A DNA stretch of 64,000 nucleotides from Blasia pusilla (Eukaryota; Marchantiophyta; Marchantiopsida; Blasiales): the NCBI GenBank assembly GCA_050084515.1, contig CM114275.1:26412001-26476000 (forward strand), given 5' to 3'. Positions 9,805 to 19,966 of this stretch are shown here, in pieces (positions within the stretch are counted from its first letter, which is position 1; each line of letters opens with the position of its first letter). The position numbers were made by a program, and so were the translations under genes. A model generated the notes under the pieces. That model did no database searches and was not told the DNA's origin. It saw only the letters and a program-made list of their open reading frames with translations.

Positions 9805-10800
9805 CCCCTACTCTCATTGAACGTCAATCTTTAGTGTTGCGGAAGCGTGCGTTCAGTAGGTCACGATCTCATCACCGATCTGCATCCAAACACACACTCT
9901 CGTTAGTCGGGTCTGGGCCAACCAGCGTTCCAATCCACCAAGTTCTCAACTCGGCGTCTCATCAAGCTCAACCTTCCGTAGTTCCTAGTTTCCAAAACAC
10001 GGCAAGTCCTTCAAGACTTGGAACAGACTTCCTGGTTAGTCCAGGGATCTGAAACGGCACTTGCGCGCCTAGCGATCCCAACTGTTCAACGGACCTCGTG
10101 TGAGTTCCAAACCGAGACCCAAGTAATTGAGTCGCGGGGTGCAATCCAAGAGGAGTGTCTAAAATCGCCTCAATAGACTTGGTGCAGGTTTTCCAACCCA
10201 ACTCCCAAACTCGCGTTCCGTTTCATGCCCTTGAGCCACTCCGCGACGCCCAAAGTGGGGTTTGGGTTCCAAGCACTCTCGAAGACCTTCCCCCTTACTA
10301 GTACTTCTGGGGTTCTCCAATAACTCCCCCTCTTTGGAAAAGGAGGGTCGGGCCCTTCATTGTGGCCCTCAACCCGACTCTACTTACAGTCGTTTCCGGG
10401 TTGTTTCTCAGCTTCTGCTAAAGAATTTTCAAAGATCTTTAGTGCGTTTGAACCGACTTTCCATAAGCTTTATAACGCACCCTTATTTAATCCAAACGCA
10501 TCTTGGCGCTAAAAGTTATGGCCATAAATACAGTCGGAAACTCTCAAACGTTAGTGGCGTTCCAAATCCGGATTCTTCCTTTGGCAACCCACTTCCTAGA
10601 CTCGACTTCTTTCAAGTCTCATTCCGCGTTTGGTCCTGGTTTCTCGGTCGCGACCACAACATCTGAAATGCGAAGCCTCGCTCGCGTCTCATCTCTTGTC
10701 TCCTCTTTGAGACTACTCCAACGCGCAAACCATCTTAGCATGAGCCCGCTAATGTTCCAATGTTCCGCTTGACACTCGTTTGGTCATGAGGGTCACGACA
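9805..10800 (-). repeat. G2 3' LTR
   Basis: Nearly identical to 16155-17163 and similar to the solo copy at 57034-58034. It ends GGTCACGACA at 10800. The first bases expected from the other LTR (TGTCGCG) are absent; the sequence joins G1 gag at CCCCTACTC. It lacks a C-rich insertion of about 17 bp that the other LTR has near 16680. Confidence 0.9.
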
Positions 10801-10813
10801 CTCACCCCTCGTT
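10801..10813 (-). promoter_or_regulatory. G2 polypurine tract
   Basis: The minus strand reads ACGAGGGGTGAG directly before the 3' LTR start TGTCGTGACC, the expected place for plus-strand priming. Confidence 0.65.
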
Positions 10814-11514
10814 AGAGCTTGATGCCCTCATCAACGCAAACCTTTGTTATGTCAAGTCTCCTGGGCAGCCTACCCCTTGACATTGAATTGCGTTCTGGTG
10901 GCTAACCCGCAATTCCTCTTAGTCTACAGTTGTCGCTTTGCACCACTTAGAATTATTAGCCTCTCCTCTTTGATAAGCCTGGACAAGTTCCAAAGAACTA
11001 ACCTATCAAATAAGCTAACTACGTGTGCAACCTTAGACTCTTCTAGCTCACTTTTGTAAACATCACACCTGTTTACCTGGTCTACAAATTGTACTTCTAT
11101 TGGGTCGCTCTTGTATTCGACTTAGGCGCGTCACTAAGTTTACTTATGTAGCCACAAGTAAGATCACCCCAAGCCCCAAGACAGACATCATCTGCCCTGC
11201 CGACGCTAGGGCGAGCCCGAGTGTAATCCAACACAAGATCCTCTTCTAGGTGCTTATCCACATACGAGCTCTCACCTCAAATACTCCTTGTCTGTCCTCT
11301 TGACTTACATCCTAAGCCTATGATGAACGACTCATAGCCATGCACTATCACATACAAATTGCAATCAACTCTGGCATCGAATCTCCAAATTCATACACTC
11401 CTTTATTGCAACACTAGCATATTCTAGTTACAACGGCCTTCGGCCCAAGATTCCACTGGTTTCAAGTCATGTCTCTAGCTTCTCCTCGTACTAATGCATG
11501 TGCTTCTCTTGAGT
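10814..11514. other. G2 3' untranslated region
   Basis: No coding sequence seen between the chromodomain stop and the polypurine tract. Short plus-strand frames here are not convincing. Confidence 0.5.
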
Positions 11515-12630
11515 TCACTTGAAGCCTCGCAACAACTCTTGCGCGTGTTCCAAATCTGCCTCCGCAATCCAAGTCGCCTCCTTCACATGGTAGCCCTTCT
11601 ATTTTACCAAGTATTCATACTTGTTGGCCCAACGCCTCGAACGTAAGATGGTCTCTACCTCAAACTCTGGCTCCTCATTTATGATGACCGGGTGCGGTCT
11701 CACCACTTGTCTCCGCGCGAAACATCCATTATCTTGAAGATATTTCTTCAACAATGACACATGAAAGGTCGGGTGAATCTTGAACTCGTCCGGCAGCCTC
11801 AACGCATACACATCCTCAAACGGGTTTGCCACAATCACATACGGTCCAACATACTTGGCAGACAGCTTCGCAGACAACTCTTTCGGAAGAGTGAGGTTCT
11901 TCACACTCAACCACACTTGCTCTCCAACTTGGAATCGTACTTGGCGCCGACTCTTGTTAGCATGCTTAACGTACCTCATTTGAGCCTTTGCAAGACTTCG
12001 CCTTGCTCGCTCTTCCCGTTCTCGCATCTCCACCAACAAACCTTTTGCCGTCGCTTGTCGTGTTCGTGCCAATGTAGTATCCTTCGAAAGGGCTAGGTCA
12101 AGAGGCCCTTCTGGCTCTCGTCCATTTTCCAGGAGAAACGGAGATTCTCCAGTTGCAGAATGCTTGGTCGAGTTGTAGCAGTACTCCGCCATGCTTAGCC
12201 ACTTGACCCAATCTCGTTGATCAGCACTGACATAATTCCTTAAGTACTGATTCACGATAGAGTTCATCTTTTCAGTCTGTCCATCCGTCTGTGGGTGGAA
12301 ACCCATTCTGAAACTCAGCTTGGTCTTAAACCTTCTGAAAAAGTGCTTCTAGAACGCACTGGTAAACTTCGGATCCCGATCTGAAACAATGCTCCTAGGC
12401 AAACCGTTAGCACGCCACCAGCTATCGAGAAACAGTTGCGACGTCGTATAAGCCGTTGCGGAATCCACCGTCGGCACGAATCTCGCCAACTTGCTAGACC
12501 GATCAACAATCACAAGTATAGCGTTGTATCCCTCAGATTTCGGAAGACTTGTGATGAAATCCATATCACACTTTGCAAGGGTCCTTCTGGGATCCGCAAG
12601 GGATGCAGCAAGCCCTATTTCTTATCATAA
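11515..12630 (-). pseudogene. G2 integrase and chromodomain
   Basis: Frames at 12349-12564 and 11599-12306 together give a gypsy integrase: MDFITSLPKSEGYNAILVIVDR (core start), IVSDRDPKF (second catalytic Asp) and GFHPQTDGQTEKMN (catalytic Glu), then the SH3-like tail with the GPY/F motif (KYVGPYVI) and FHVSLLKKY. A chromodomain follows (EVETILRSRR, NKYEYLVK), but the codon expected to be Trp is TAG at 11599-11601. The domain continues in frame behind it (GYHVKEATWIAEADL) to a TGA at 11515-11517. A frame change lies between 12306 and 12349. The zinc-binding HHCC part is only faintly readable upstream of 12564. Chromodomains guide chromoviral integration to heterochromatin. Confidence 0.8.
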
Positions 12631-12788
12631 GAGACTCTATTCGCTTGGCAGGTTACACAGGTCTTCACATATTGACCAACATCCTCTTTCATGTTGGGCC
12701 AAAATAACCGCCGACGAGAACAACTAGCGAGATTTCTCTCCTTTATGAAGCCAAGGGGGGTTGAAGGTGACATAAGTTTGACACTTTG

Positions 12789-12844
12789 TTTACTAAGGTT
12801 CAGAGTAGGATCTACATAGATCCTACTGTTTGAACCTTAGTAAA
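12789..12844. repeat. Hairpin inside G2
   Basis: The arms TTTACTAAGGTTCA (12789-12802) and its complement (12831-12844) enclose a second stem, AGTAGGATCTA, at 12804-12814 paired with 12817-12827 and a 2-nt loop. A weaker inverted match (AAGTTTGA/TCAAACTT) extends the structure outward. It sits at the outer edge of the larger inverted duplication. Confidence 0.85.
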
Positions 12845-12889
12845 TGTCCGTGCCTCAAACTTAAGGAGAGACCTTCTCACCCCGCTTCA

Positions 12890-13585
12890 ACTTCCTGAAA
12901 GTGATTGTCAAGTGAGCATCCCCATATATCCTTAAAGGGGAATCCTTCTTTCCGGTCCGTTTCTTTCGGGAACATTGCTCTCAAAACTGGTCGTGGATGG
13001 CATGTGTTCACCTCTCACGGATTCAACGATTGGAATCACGTTATCTTTATCCGGCTTGTGAATCAACTCAACATTCATCAATGCCAAGGTATCATGCCAT
13101 CGCAGAACTTGGTTATTGAAGTCACTCGATTAGACAAACGGGTCTCAAAATACTTGAGTGATATATTATCGGTGAATGCAGGAATGTCCTTGGAGCCCTA
13201 GATAATGAGACTCGGTGGCAATGTACCAAGAGCAACAACTCTTTCTATTGAAAGGCCATGGCCTTTCAATATCACTAAGCTTCTTGCTCTTGTATGGTGG
13301 TACCTTCTTGAACCAACATTATCTAGAAATCACTAGACTCGGTATGCACCGACGGTTTGTATAACTCAAGTATTTTGAGACCCTGTGATAGAATGTGCTT
13401 CACTCGATTGAATGCCTCATTAACTTGGCATTGGTGAATGTTGAGTTGATTGTCCAATCCGATAAAGGTCTGATTCCGAAAAGTTTTCACATAAGTGCGA
13501 TGAACACATGCCATCTATGAACCAGTCTCATCCCCTAAAGAAACGGACTGGAAGGGGATCCGTGAAGGATACAATCACTTTCACC
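12890..13585. repeat. Large inverted duplication with palindromic centre in G2
   Basis: The left arm (about 12890-13245) and right arm (about 13270-13585) are imperfect reverse complements. Both carry GAAAGTGATTGT, GTCCGTTTCTTT, ATGGCATGTGTTCA, AATCAACTCAACATTCA and GGGTCTCAAAATACTTGAGT in opposite orientation. The centre at 13246-13269 is an exact palindrome, ATTGAAAGGCCA/TGGCCTTTCAAT. The right arm's outer end is the C-terminal RT coding sequence of G2, so the left arm is an inverted copy of that segment. RNase H, expected here, is absent. Confidence 0.8.
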
Positions 13586-15219
13586 TTCTCCATGTCTGGA
13601 CTGACGTCCTCTGCACTGACGACGTGACCCAAGACTTTGATCTTGCTCAAACCAACTTCGCTCTTCTCTACATTCGCATACAGCTGATTTGCCCTTAGCT
13701 TAGACAAGACCGCTCTCACATGTCGAACGTGCTCCTCTAGTGACTTCGAATAGATAAGTATGTCATCAATATAGATGATAACATACTCATCCATTTCCTT
13801 GTGAAAAATGGAGTTCATCAATGTGGTGAACGTCGGAGGCGCGTTACATAGACCGAAAGGCATCACTACAAACTCAAAGGAACCGTATCTTGTCCTACAC
13901 GCAGTCTTCTCCACATTTGCCTCGGCAATCCGAATCTGGTAATATCCTGACTTCAAGTCTATCCTACTAAAATATCTTGCGCTTGCCACCCTATCGAAGA
14001 GATCATCTATCCTCGGAAGAGGATAATTGTTCCGAACCGTCACTTTATTCAGCGCACGGTAATCAACACACAACCTCATCTTTCCATCCTTCTTCTTTAC
14101 AAAAAGAACAGGTGCTCCATAAGGTGACTTGCTAGTCCTAATGTAACCCTTTTCCAAGAGCTCACTTAACTGCTTTTTCAACTCAAGAAGTTCCTCTTGA
14201 TTCAACCTATATGGTGCTTTTGAAGGCGGTTGGGAACCCGGTATGATCTCTATCTTATGATCAACAGCTCTATGTGGCGACAATTCAGTCGGAAGCTCAT
14301 TTGTCAAGACATCCTCAAACTCCTTGACCACTTCCTGGAGTGGTTCTGGGATTCCCCTTGAAGCAGTGTCCTGATCTCTACGTATTCTGCTTGTAGCCTC
14401 CTCCACTTGTCTCATCAAGCAAAGAAATCCATCCTCCAACTCGGTCAAGCTCCTCCTTGTAATCGAGTTCACTAACTCCTTTTTCGCCGGAACCTCACGG
14501 ACCAACCACACTTGTAACCGTTTGCCCTTTAGCAAGACGCTCAACCTCAAGGGTCTACGTCTTAACTCCACCTCATACGCATCTAGGAATGTATTCCCCA
14601 AGACTCCGTCAATGCCATCCATTTCGCACACAGTGAAATTCTCCTTCAACTCGAATACCCCGCATCCTACTGTCAAACCCAAGACCAAATCAGAAGTTCG
14701 ATGAGACTTTACTTCTGCAAATCCTACTCGAATGGGCTCATCTGCCTTAGAGGTAGACAACCCCAATTCCTTCACAATTCTTGGGCTTATGAAGAAGTGC
14801 GAAGCACCTGTATCCATGAGCAACAACACATCGCGATCAGCAATCTTGGATCTTAGGTACACCAAATTGTGCATCCTCTTGGTGACCTGAAGGGACGTCT
14901 CGAGATCGCCCGCCAAAAGATGCTTAGCAGCAAACGCAATCATACTCCCATTACTAACCTTCGGTTTCAAACACACTTTCGCCAGGTGCCCCGGTTCGCC
15001 ACAGTTGTAGCATATGACCTTGCCGTTCCCTGACTTCGAGTGCTGTCCTCTTTTCGGCTTCGCATGAAGTTCCACTCGTTTTGCTGCCGGGGCAGACGAC
15101 TCTCCTGGATCGTGCTGGCCCCCACTCCAGACTCTTTTGAACGCCTCCTTATTTTTTTGACTTCTTCGAAAAATCTTTTGGCTCAAAGGGTTTCTGGGTT
15201 TGGACCTCATCGTCCCCAA
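13528..15219 (-). CDS. G2 pol: zinc knuckle, protease, reverse transcriptase
   Basis: A 563-codon frame. A CCHC knuckle is at residues 70-83 (CYNCGEPGHLAKVC). The aspartic protease motif DTG is at 136-138. RT begins around residue 330 with the ELPPHR-like linker, then KKKDGKMRLCVDYRALN, FSRIDLKSGYYQIR, MPFGLCNAPPTF and the catalytic YIDD at 483-486. The frame runs to FTDPLPVRFFRG and stops where the inverted duplication begins, so the RT thumb end, RNase H and integrase zinc finger are lost. It overlaps the gag frame at 15149-15478 in another frame. RT and protease residues look intact. Confidence 0.9.
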   Translation of the reverse strand: MGTMRSKPRNPLSQKIFRRSQKNKEAFKRVWSGGQHDPGESSAPAAKRVELHAKPKRGQHSKSGNGKVICYNCGEPGHLAKVCLKPKVSNGSMIAFAAKHLLAGDLETSLQVTKRMHNLVYLRSKIADRDVLLLMDTGASHFFISPRIVKELGLSTSKADEPIRVGFAEVKSHRTSDLVLGLTVGCGVFELKENFTVCEMDGIDGVLGNTFLDAYEVELRRRPLRLSVLLKGKRLQVWLVREVPAKKELVNSITRRSLTELEDGFLCLMRQVEEATSRIRRDQDTASRGIPEPLQEVVKEFEDVLTNELPTELSPHRAVDHKIEIIPGSQPPSKAPYRLNQEELLELKKQLSELLEKGYIRTSKSPYGAPVLFVKKKDGKMRLCVDYRALNKVTVRNNYPLPRIDDLFDRVASARYFSRIDLKSGYYQIRIAEANVEKTACRTRYGSFEFVVMPFGLCNAPPTFTTLMNSIFHKEMDEYVIIYIDDILIYSKSLEEHVRHVRAVLSKLRANQLYANVEKSEVGLSKIKVLGHVVSAEDVSPDMEKVKVIVSFTDPLPVRFFRG

Positions 15220-16006
15220 TCTGCTCCGCCAGCTTCAGAAGATCCGCGCAGGTATCTGGCAACGTCGGCATTCGGTAAAGGGCCTTTTCAGCGCTCGGCT
15301 TGAGTCCACTAATGAAGATAGCCTTCTTCGCGTGCTCATCCATCTTTGGAATAGACGTCAGTTTTGCACTAAACTCCCTCACATACGCGCTTAAGGAACC
15401 ACTCTGCCGCATCCTCACGCATTCCACCGTGTCGCGCAACCCTTGGTACTCCGGAGTGAATCGATCCCCAATCAACACCTTGAACTCCTCCCAACTCAGA
15501 GGTGACTTGCCGCCCAGATATTCCTCTCGTTGAGCTGTCCACCATTATAGGACATGATCTTTCAGGAAAGTAATGGCTATCGTCACCTTGTCCTGCTTAG
15601 TTGCCCTCTACGCCTCGAAGTACAGTTCCAGTTCCGTAAGGAAATCCTTCACTTTCCACGAGCGCCCCACCCCAGTGAATGGCGTGGGCAGGTTTGTCTT
15701 GCAGAGCTTTTTGCCCGCACCCGGAGTTCGAGTGGCCTCTAACTCTGCAATCCGCTTGCTTTGCTGGGACATCTGCTCCACCAACAGCTTCAACAAGTCC
15801 AACGTCTGGCTCGACTCGGTCCGTTCCCTGAGTTTGGGCCCGATGGCCCCGCGGAAGGATTCGCCTCTAGGACGTCCTCATGACTGGCGTTCCGCTCTTC
15901 GGGGAGTCTCCGTCTCCTCCATAGCTTCACGGTCCGGCATTGGTTCCTCTCTTGGTTCACGTCACTTGATTCGACGCTTCTTGGGTTGTTCTCCCTCGAT
16001 CGCCAT
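15149..16006 (-). pseudogene. G2 gag
   Basis: The start is placed at 16006, about 150 bp inside the primer-binding site, with MAIEGEQPKKRRIK. The first part is charged and Pro-rich, followed by a coiled segment (LLKLLVEQMSQQSKRIAELE), then the retrotransposon gag domain (FTGVGRSWKVKDFLTELELYFEA, then TAQREEYLGG, RFTPEYQGLRDTVECVRM and MPTLPDTCADLLKLAEQIGDD). In-frame stops occur in the N-terminal part, after YFEA and before WWTAQ, and there is at least one frame change. The protein would form the particle and pass its C-terminal knuckle to the pol frame. Confidence 0.75.
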
Positions 16007-16140
16007 TTTCAAGCCAACTCACTCAGATCTCCTCCTTGTTTCTTGCGTCCCTCCTCGAGCATCTGAGTCTAGCCGCTACCTTGAGTTTTCCCAAGCGTCC
16101 GGTTGATCCCACGACCCCAAGTTCTCGCTCACCAAGGATA

Positions 16141-16152
16141 AGCTCGATACCA
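16141..16152 (-). promoter_or_regulatory. G2 primer-binding site
   Basis: The minus strand reads TGGTATCGAGCT two bases inside the 5' LTR end. It resembles the initiator Met tRNA site (TGGTATCAGAGC) with one base missing. Confidence 0.65.
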
Positions 16153-16154
16153 CT

Positions 16155-17163
16155 TGTCGCGCCCCTACTCTCCTTGAACGTCAATCTTTAGTGTTGCGGA
16201 AGCGTGCGTTCAGTAGGTCACGATCTCATCGCCAATTTGCATCCAAACACACACTCTCGTTAGTCGGGTCTGGGCCAACCAGCGTTCCAATCCACTGAGT
16301 TCTCAACTCGACGTCTCATCAAGCTCAACCTTCCGTAGTTCCTAGTTTCCAAAACACGGCAAGTCCTTCAAGACTTGGAACAGACTTCCTGGTTAGTCTA
16401 GGGATCTGAAACGGCACTTGCGCGCCTAGCGATCCCAATTGTTCAACGGACCTCGTGTGAGTTCCAAACCGAGACCCAAGTAATTGAGTCGGGGGATGAA
16501 ATCCAAGAGGGATGTCTAAAATTTCCTCAATAGACTTGGTGCAAGTTTTCCAACCCAACTCCCAAACTCGCGTTTCGTTTCATGCCCTTGAGCCGCTCCA
16601 CGACGCCGAAAGTGGGGTTTGGGTTCCAAGCACTCTCGAAGACCTTCCCCCTTACTAGTATTTCTGGGGTTCTCCAATAACCCCCCTCCCCCCCTCCCCA
16701 CTCTTTGGAAAAGGAGGGTCCGGCCCTTCATTGTGGCCCTCTCTACTTACAGTCGTTTCCGGATTGTTTCTCAGCTGCTGCTAAAGAATTTGCAAAGATC
16801 TTTAGTGCGTTTGAACCGACTTTCCATAAGCTTTCTAACGCACCCTTATTTAATCCAAACGCATCTTGGCGCTAAAAGTTATGGCCATAAATACAGTCAG
16901 AAACTCTCAAACGCTAGTGGCGTTCCAAATCCGGATTCTTCCTTTGGCAACCCACTTCCTAGACTCGACTTCTTTCAAGTCTCATTCCGCGTTTGGTCCT
17001 GGTTTCTCGATCGCGACCACAACATCTGAAATGCGAAGCCTCGCTCGCGTCTCGTCTCTTGTCTCCTCTTTGAGACTACTCCAACGCGCAAACCATCTTA
17101 GCATGAGCCCGCTAATGTTCCAATGTTCCGCTTGACACTCGTTTGGTCATGAGGGTCGCGACA
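16155..17163 (-). repeat. G2 5' LTR
   Basis: Complete LTR with 7-bp inverted ends, TGTCGCG...CGCGACA on the plus strand. Transcription would run on the minus strand. It differs from the 3' LTR by scattered substitutions and by a C-rich insertion near 16680. The following GGCCC is the right target duplication. Confidence 0.9.
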
Positions 17164-17930
17164 GGCCCATAGGCAGAGAGACTTCCCAGAGCATGGGAGA
17201 GGACCATCAATGCCTCTGATTGGTCAGGAGTCACAAAGGATGGCTCCACCACAATACCAGTGTGACTATTGCCACAGATATGGTCACACTAGGGATAGAT
17301 GTTTTGACCTTCGCCGAGGGGCACATCCAGAGGTAGGCCGAGGGCCTTTGGGCGGTCGTCGTGGAGGAGGTCGGGGAGTCCTTCCTGGACGTGGTGGTAG
17401 AGGACCACCACCAGCCAGAGGAGATGGAGCAGGAGCACAAGAGCCGGAACTTCTCTCACGCATTGATCAGTTGGAGTAGAGGATTGTTGCCATGACGATG
17501 ATGCAGCTTAGGGAAGGCACGGAGCTGCGAGCAGCTAGTGTGAGTCCAACTTCTACCTCTTACCCTGACCCGGGTGAGGAACTTGCCAGTATGGGGTTTA
17601 TGTGTAGTCCAAGCCTAGGTTGAGGCTACTGCAGTGGTGACTCGGGGTGCCGCGAGAGGCATTGAGCCACCGAGAGGTGGAGTTGAGATTGACCCACCAG
17701 AGGGGACCGATGGGCGGCAGGCCAGGGTTCCACAGTCATTCACATTGTCGGAGGCACTACACACACCATCGATGGTGCCTCGACGACCAGCGGTGCCTAC
17801 AGCTCAGGCACCTACGTCAACGTCACGAGGAGTTGGAGTCACAACTCCTATGCTGGCTCGAGTGGAGTTAGTGTCGACCATAGTGTTGGAGGTGGCCACC
17901 AGAGTGAGTCAGACTCCACTATTTCCGCCA
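17164..17930 (+). pseudogene. G1 gag, C-terminal part with second zinc knuckle
   Basis: Continues the gag interrupted at 9804. Around 17255-17310 it encodes CDYCHRYGHTRDRC, a correct CX2CX4HX4C knuckle, followed by a Gly/Arg-rich stretch (GGRRGGGRGVLPGRGG) typical of RNA-binding gag tails, then QEPELLSRIDQLE and a stop. A frame at 17634-17933 continues with a Pro/Thr-rich linker. The first knuckle, split by G2, was already imperfect (CWKCGGP followed by a stop in the pre-insertion reading). Confidence 0.65.
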
Positions 17931-18130
17931 TAGAGTTGGCGACGTTGGGACTTGGACCAGCTGAGGTGTTCCAGTTGGCCGCCACGTTGTGTGAGCGTGG
18001 AGAGATGACTGCTTCTTGTTTAGAGGTAGTTGAGGAGGTGGTGGACTTGCCCTCAGAGCCGGTGCTCGGGACATTTCCCATAGAGTCATGGCATGTGGCG
18101 GCGGCGAAGTTGGTAGATATGCTTGTTTGA

Positions 18131-18628
18131 CCGGTGATAGAACGAGCAGTGGTGACACCTGGAATAGTGTTACTGGATAACCGAGCTAGAGTATTTCGCT
18201 TGGTTAGTCTGACGGGAACAGTATACCACCCGCCGCGCGTCCTACTTGATTCGGGAGCGCAACCCTTGATGTTAGGGAAGGCGGCGTGTTTAGCATTGGG
18301 GTTATAGAAGGCCGACATTGAGCCTTAACCCTTCCAGATACACACCTCGATTGGGGGCGTGTCACCCACGTAGTATATGACTCGAAAGGAGATAGTTTTC
18401 AGAGTCCAGCCAGAGCATGAGACGGATAGTGCTATGGTGTGCACACGTGTGATTATGACACCAACTGAGTCGTACGATGTGTTGGTGGGGAGTACAATGT
18501 TATATCCGCTAGGATTAATCCTTGACTTTTGGGAGGAGACCGTTGCTTATCGACCAAGGTGGCAGTCAGGTGACGGTCTGATGAGTCAGTTACCCGTGCA
18601 GTTTGCGGGACGAGGTGATCGATCATGA
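18131..18628 (+). pseudogene. G1 aspartic protease
   Basis: The reading PRVLLDSGAQPLMLGKAA (about 18238-18291) carries the retropepsin DSG active site. It is followed by a stop near 18306, a short damaged part, and the frame 18377-18628 with EIVFRVQPEHETDSAMV, a conserved SYDVLVGSTMLYPLG and a WQSGDG end. In gypsy elements RT normally follows at this point; here a DNMT-like region is inserted between them. The antisense frame at 17848-18318 is a shadow. Confidence 0.65.
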
Positions 18629-18960
18629 AGCAAGTCTGTGACCACGTTGGCGGCTTTCACAGGTAGTGTTAGCTGGCCAAGAGAGTTGTTGGAGGGGAAC
18701 GCACATGTGGAGGATGTCCCAATAGCGGATAGTCCCACGAAGAGACAGGCCATGGCGGGTGTCTCTTCCCATGTTGGCGAGACCTCTTCACCATTGTGGG
18801 CTACGACTCGAGAGCTACAGAGGAGTGCCGACGACCCCGTAAAGTAGGCGTGGAGTCATGCTTTTATCTTGGAGCAGCGAGAGTCACGTGGCGATCGGGC
18901 TCTTGGAGTGGAGACGTTGACCCCACTGGATACCGCACCCGTTGTGTGGCAGTGCCTAGA
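18629..18960 (+). pseudogene. G1 linker before the DNMT
   Basis: Frame 18638-18847 (TTLAAFTGSVSWPRELLEGN...) and the following sequence to LDTAPVVWQCLEEG form a linker with no known domain. In other C5 methyltransferases a variable region precedes motif I, so this may belong to the DNMT module. Confidence 0.4.
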
Positions 18961-19966
18961 GGAGGGTGTTAGGATGTTAGATCTCTTCTGAGGGATTAGC
19001 ACCGGATTGGCTGCAATATTGCAGGCGGGCATACGGGTGCATCAGTACCTTTATGTGGAGAGAGATGAGACCGCGCGGCGAGTATCATTACGTCACGTGG
19101 CACGATTGGTCCAGAGGTATCGTGAGTTTTTCGGTATCTGCAGTACGGGAATATCAACATACACTACCCGCCGACATCTCTTTGGTGGGGGCGTAGGATC
19201 TGGATAAAGTTGGCACCATTCATTTGGTGATTGTTGGATGGCCATGTCAGGGTCATTCATCAGCTCGCCGAGGATTTGGATTGCAGGATCCGAGGTCAGG
19301 GATGTTTTGGGAGATGCAGCGAGTAGTATGACACTTGCAGGAGAGTCAAACATGTTCTCCAACGTACATCTTGGAGAATGTGCCGTTGTTGGGAGACACC
19401 CGTGCACGTGTGATGACGAGTGTATATCAGGTGAGGTCCTGGTTGGGACCTGCTGTGTTATTAGATGCGGCGAGAGTTGGATCACGTGCCCATCTTCCAC
19501 GACTATGGTGGACGAACGTGATACCATCAGAGGTACTGAGTCGAGCATACGATGGAGTCCAAAGAGCACCACATCTCACAGTGGATGCTATTTTGGGCTC
19601 AGGGCGTCGATCTCAGGTGGTGACACGGGATGATAGACCACCGTTGGCCATGGCCAATAGGGTGGGGGAGTTGAGGGCAGCCTTACCTATGTTGGTGAGC
19701 TTCTCGGCATCCCATGCCTTTCGTCAAGGAGGGCCAGGCATGATTTGGGATGAGGTGACCGGAGCATTGGAGGAGCCTACAGTAGATGAGCGCGAGCGCG
19801 CCATGGGGTTTGCTACCGGTACTACAGCGGTGCCAGGGATGACTAAGGCATCCCGGAGATAGGTGTTGGGGCAGGCGATGGACCTCAATTGTCTCACATG
19901 GATAGTCAGCCTAGGTATGGCTGAGCAGAGACGGATGCGAGTGTCATCCGTGCCATCACGTCCATG
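18961..19966 (+). pseudogene. C5 cytosine DNA methyltransferase domain inside G1 pol
   Basis: Read across one frame change (near 19120, at a T run), the region shows the ordered motifs of a C5 DNA methyltransferase. Motif I is VRMLDLF-stop-GISTGLAAIL at 18968-19018 (SAM binding; the stop TGA at 18989-18991 replaces the usual Ser). Motif IV is VGWPCQGHSS with the catalytic PCQ Cys at 19245-19247. A LQDPRSGMFWEMQRVV segment follows. Motif VI is YILENVPLLGD with ENV at 19374-19382. A motif VIII-like part is RVGSRAHLPRLWWTN (about 19459-19506). Motif IX is ERERAMGF (about 19786-19810), and motif X is VLGQAMDLNCLTW after a TAG at 19860. Further stops are TAG 19194-19196 and TGA 19329-19331. The enzyme transfers methyl from SAM to cytosine C5. 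The target-recognition part between VIII and IX is about 90 residues. The DNMT subfamily is not resolved by eye. Confidence 0.85.

Larger units (their letters stand above)
9805..17163 (-). mobile_element. G2: Ty3/gypsy chromovirus-like element inserted in G1 gag
   Basis: Two near-identical direct repeats of about 1 kb (9805-10800 and 16155-17163) flank a minus-strand gag-pol with zinc knuckle, protease, RT, integrase and chromodomain. The host sequence around it is G1 gag: TGTGGAGGCCC on the left and GGCCCATAGG on the right, giving a 5-bp target duplication GGCCC. The left LTR lacks its outermost bases (see findings). A primer-binding site adjoins the right LTR, which is the 5' LTR, and a purine tract adjoins the left one. 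An internal inverted duplication replaces the RNase H region, so the copy is defective. Confidence 0.9.

Noticed and set aside
12890-13585. Foldback transposon inserted in G2
   Set aside because: The right arm is continuous with G2 RT coding sequence, so an internal inverted duplication explains it better.
19093-19572. 159-codon minus-strand ORF
   Set aside because: Antisense of the DNMT region; the sense strand explains the sequence by ordered motifs.
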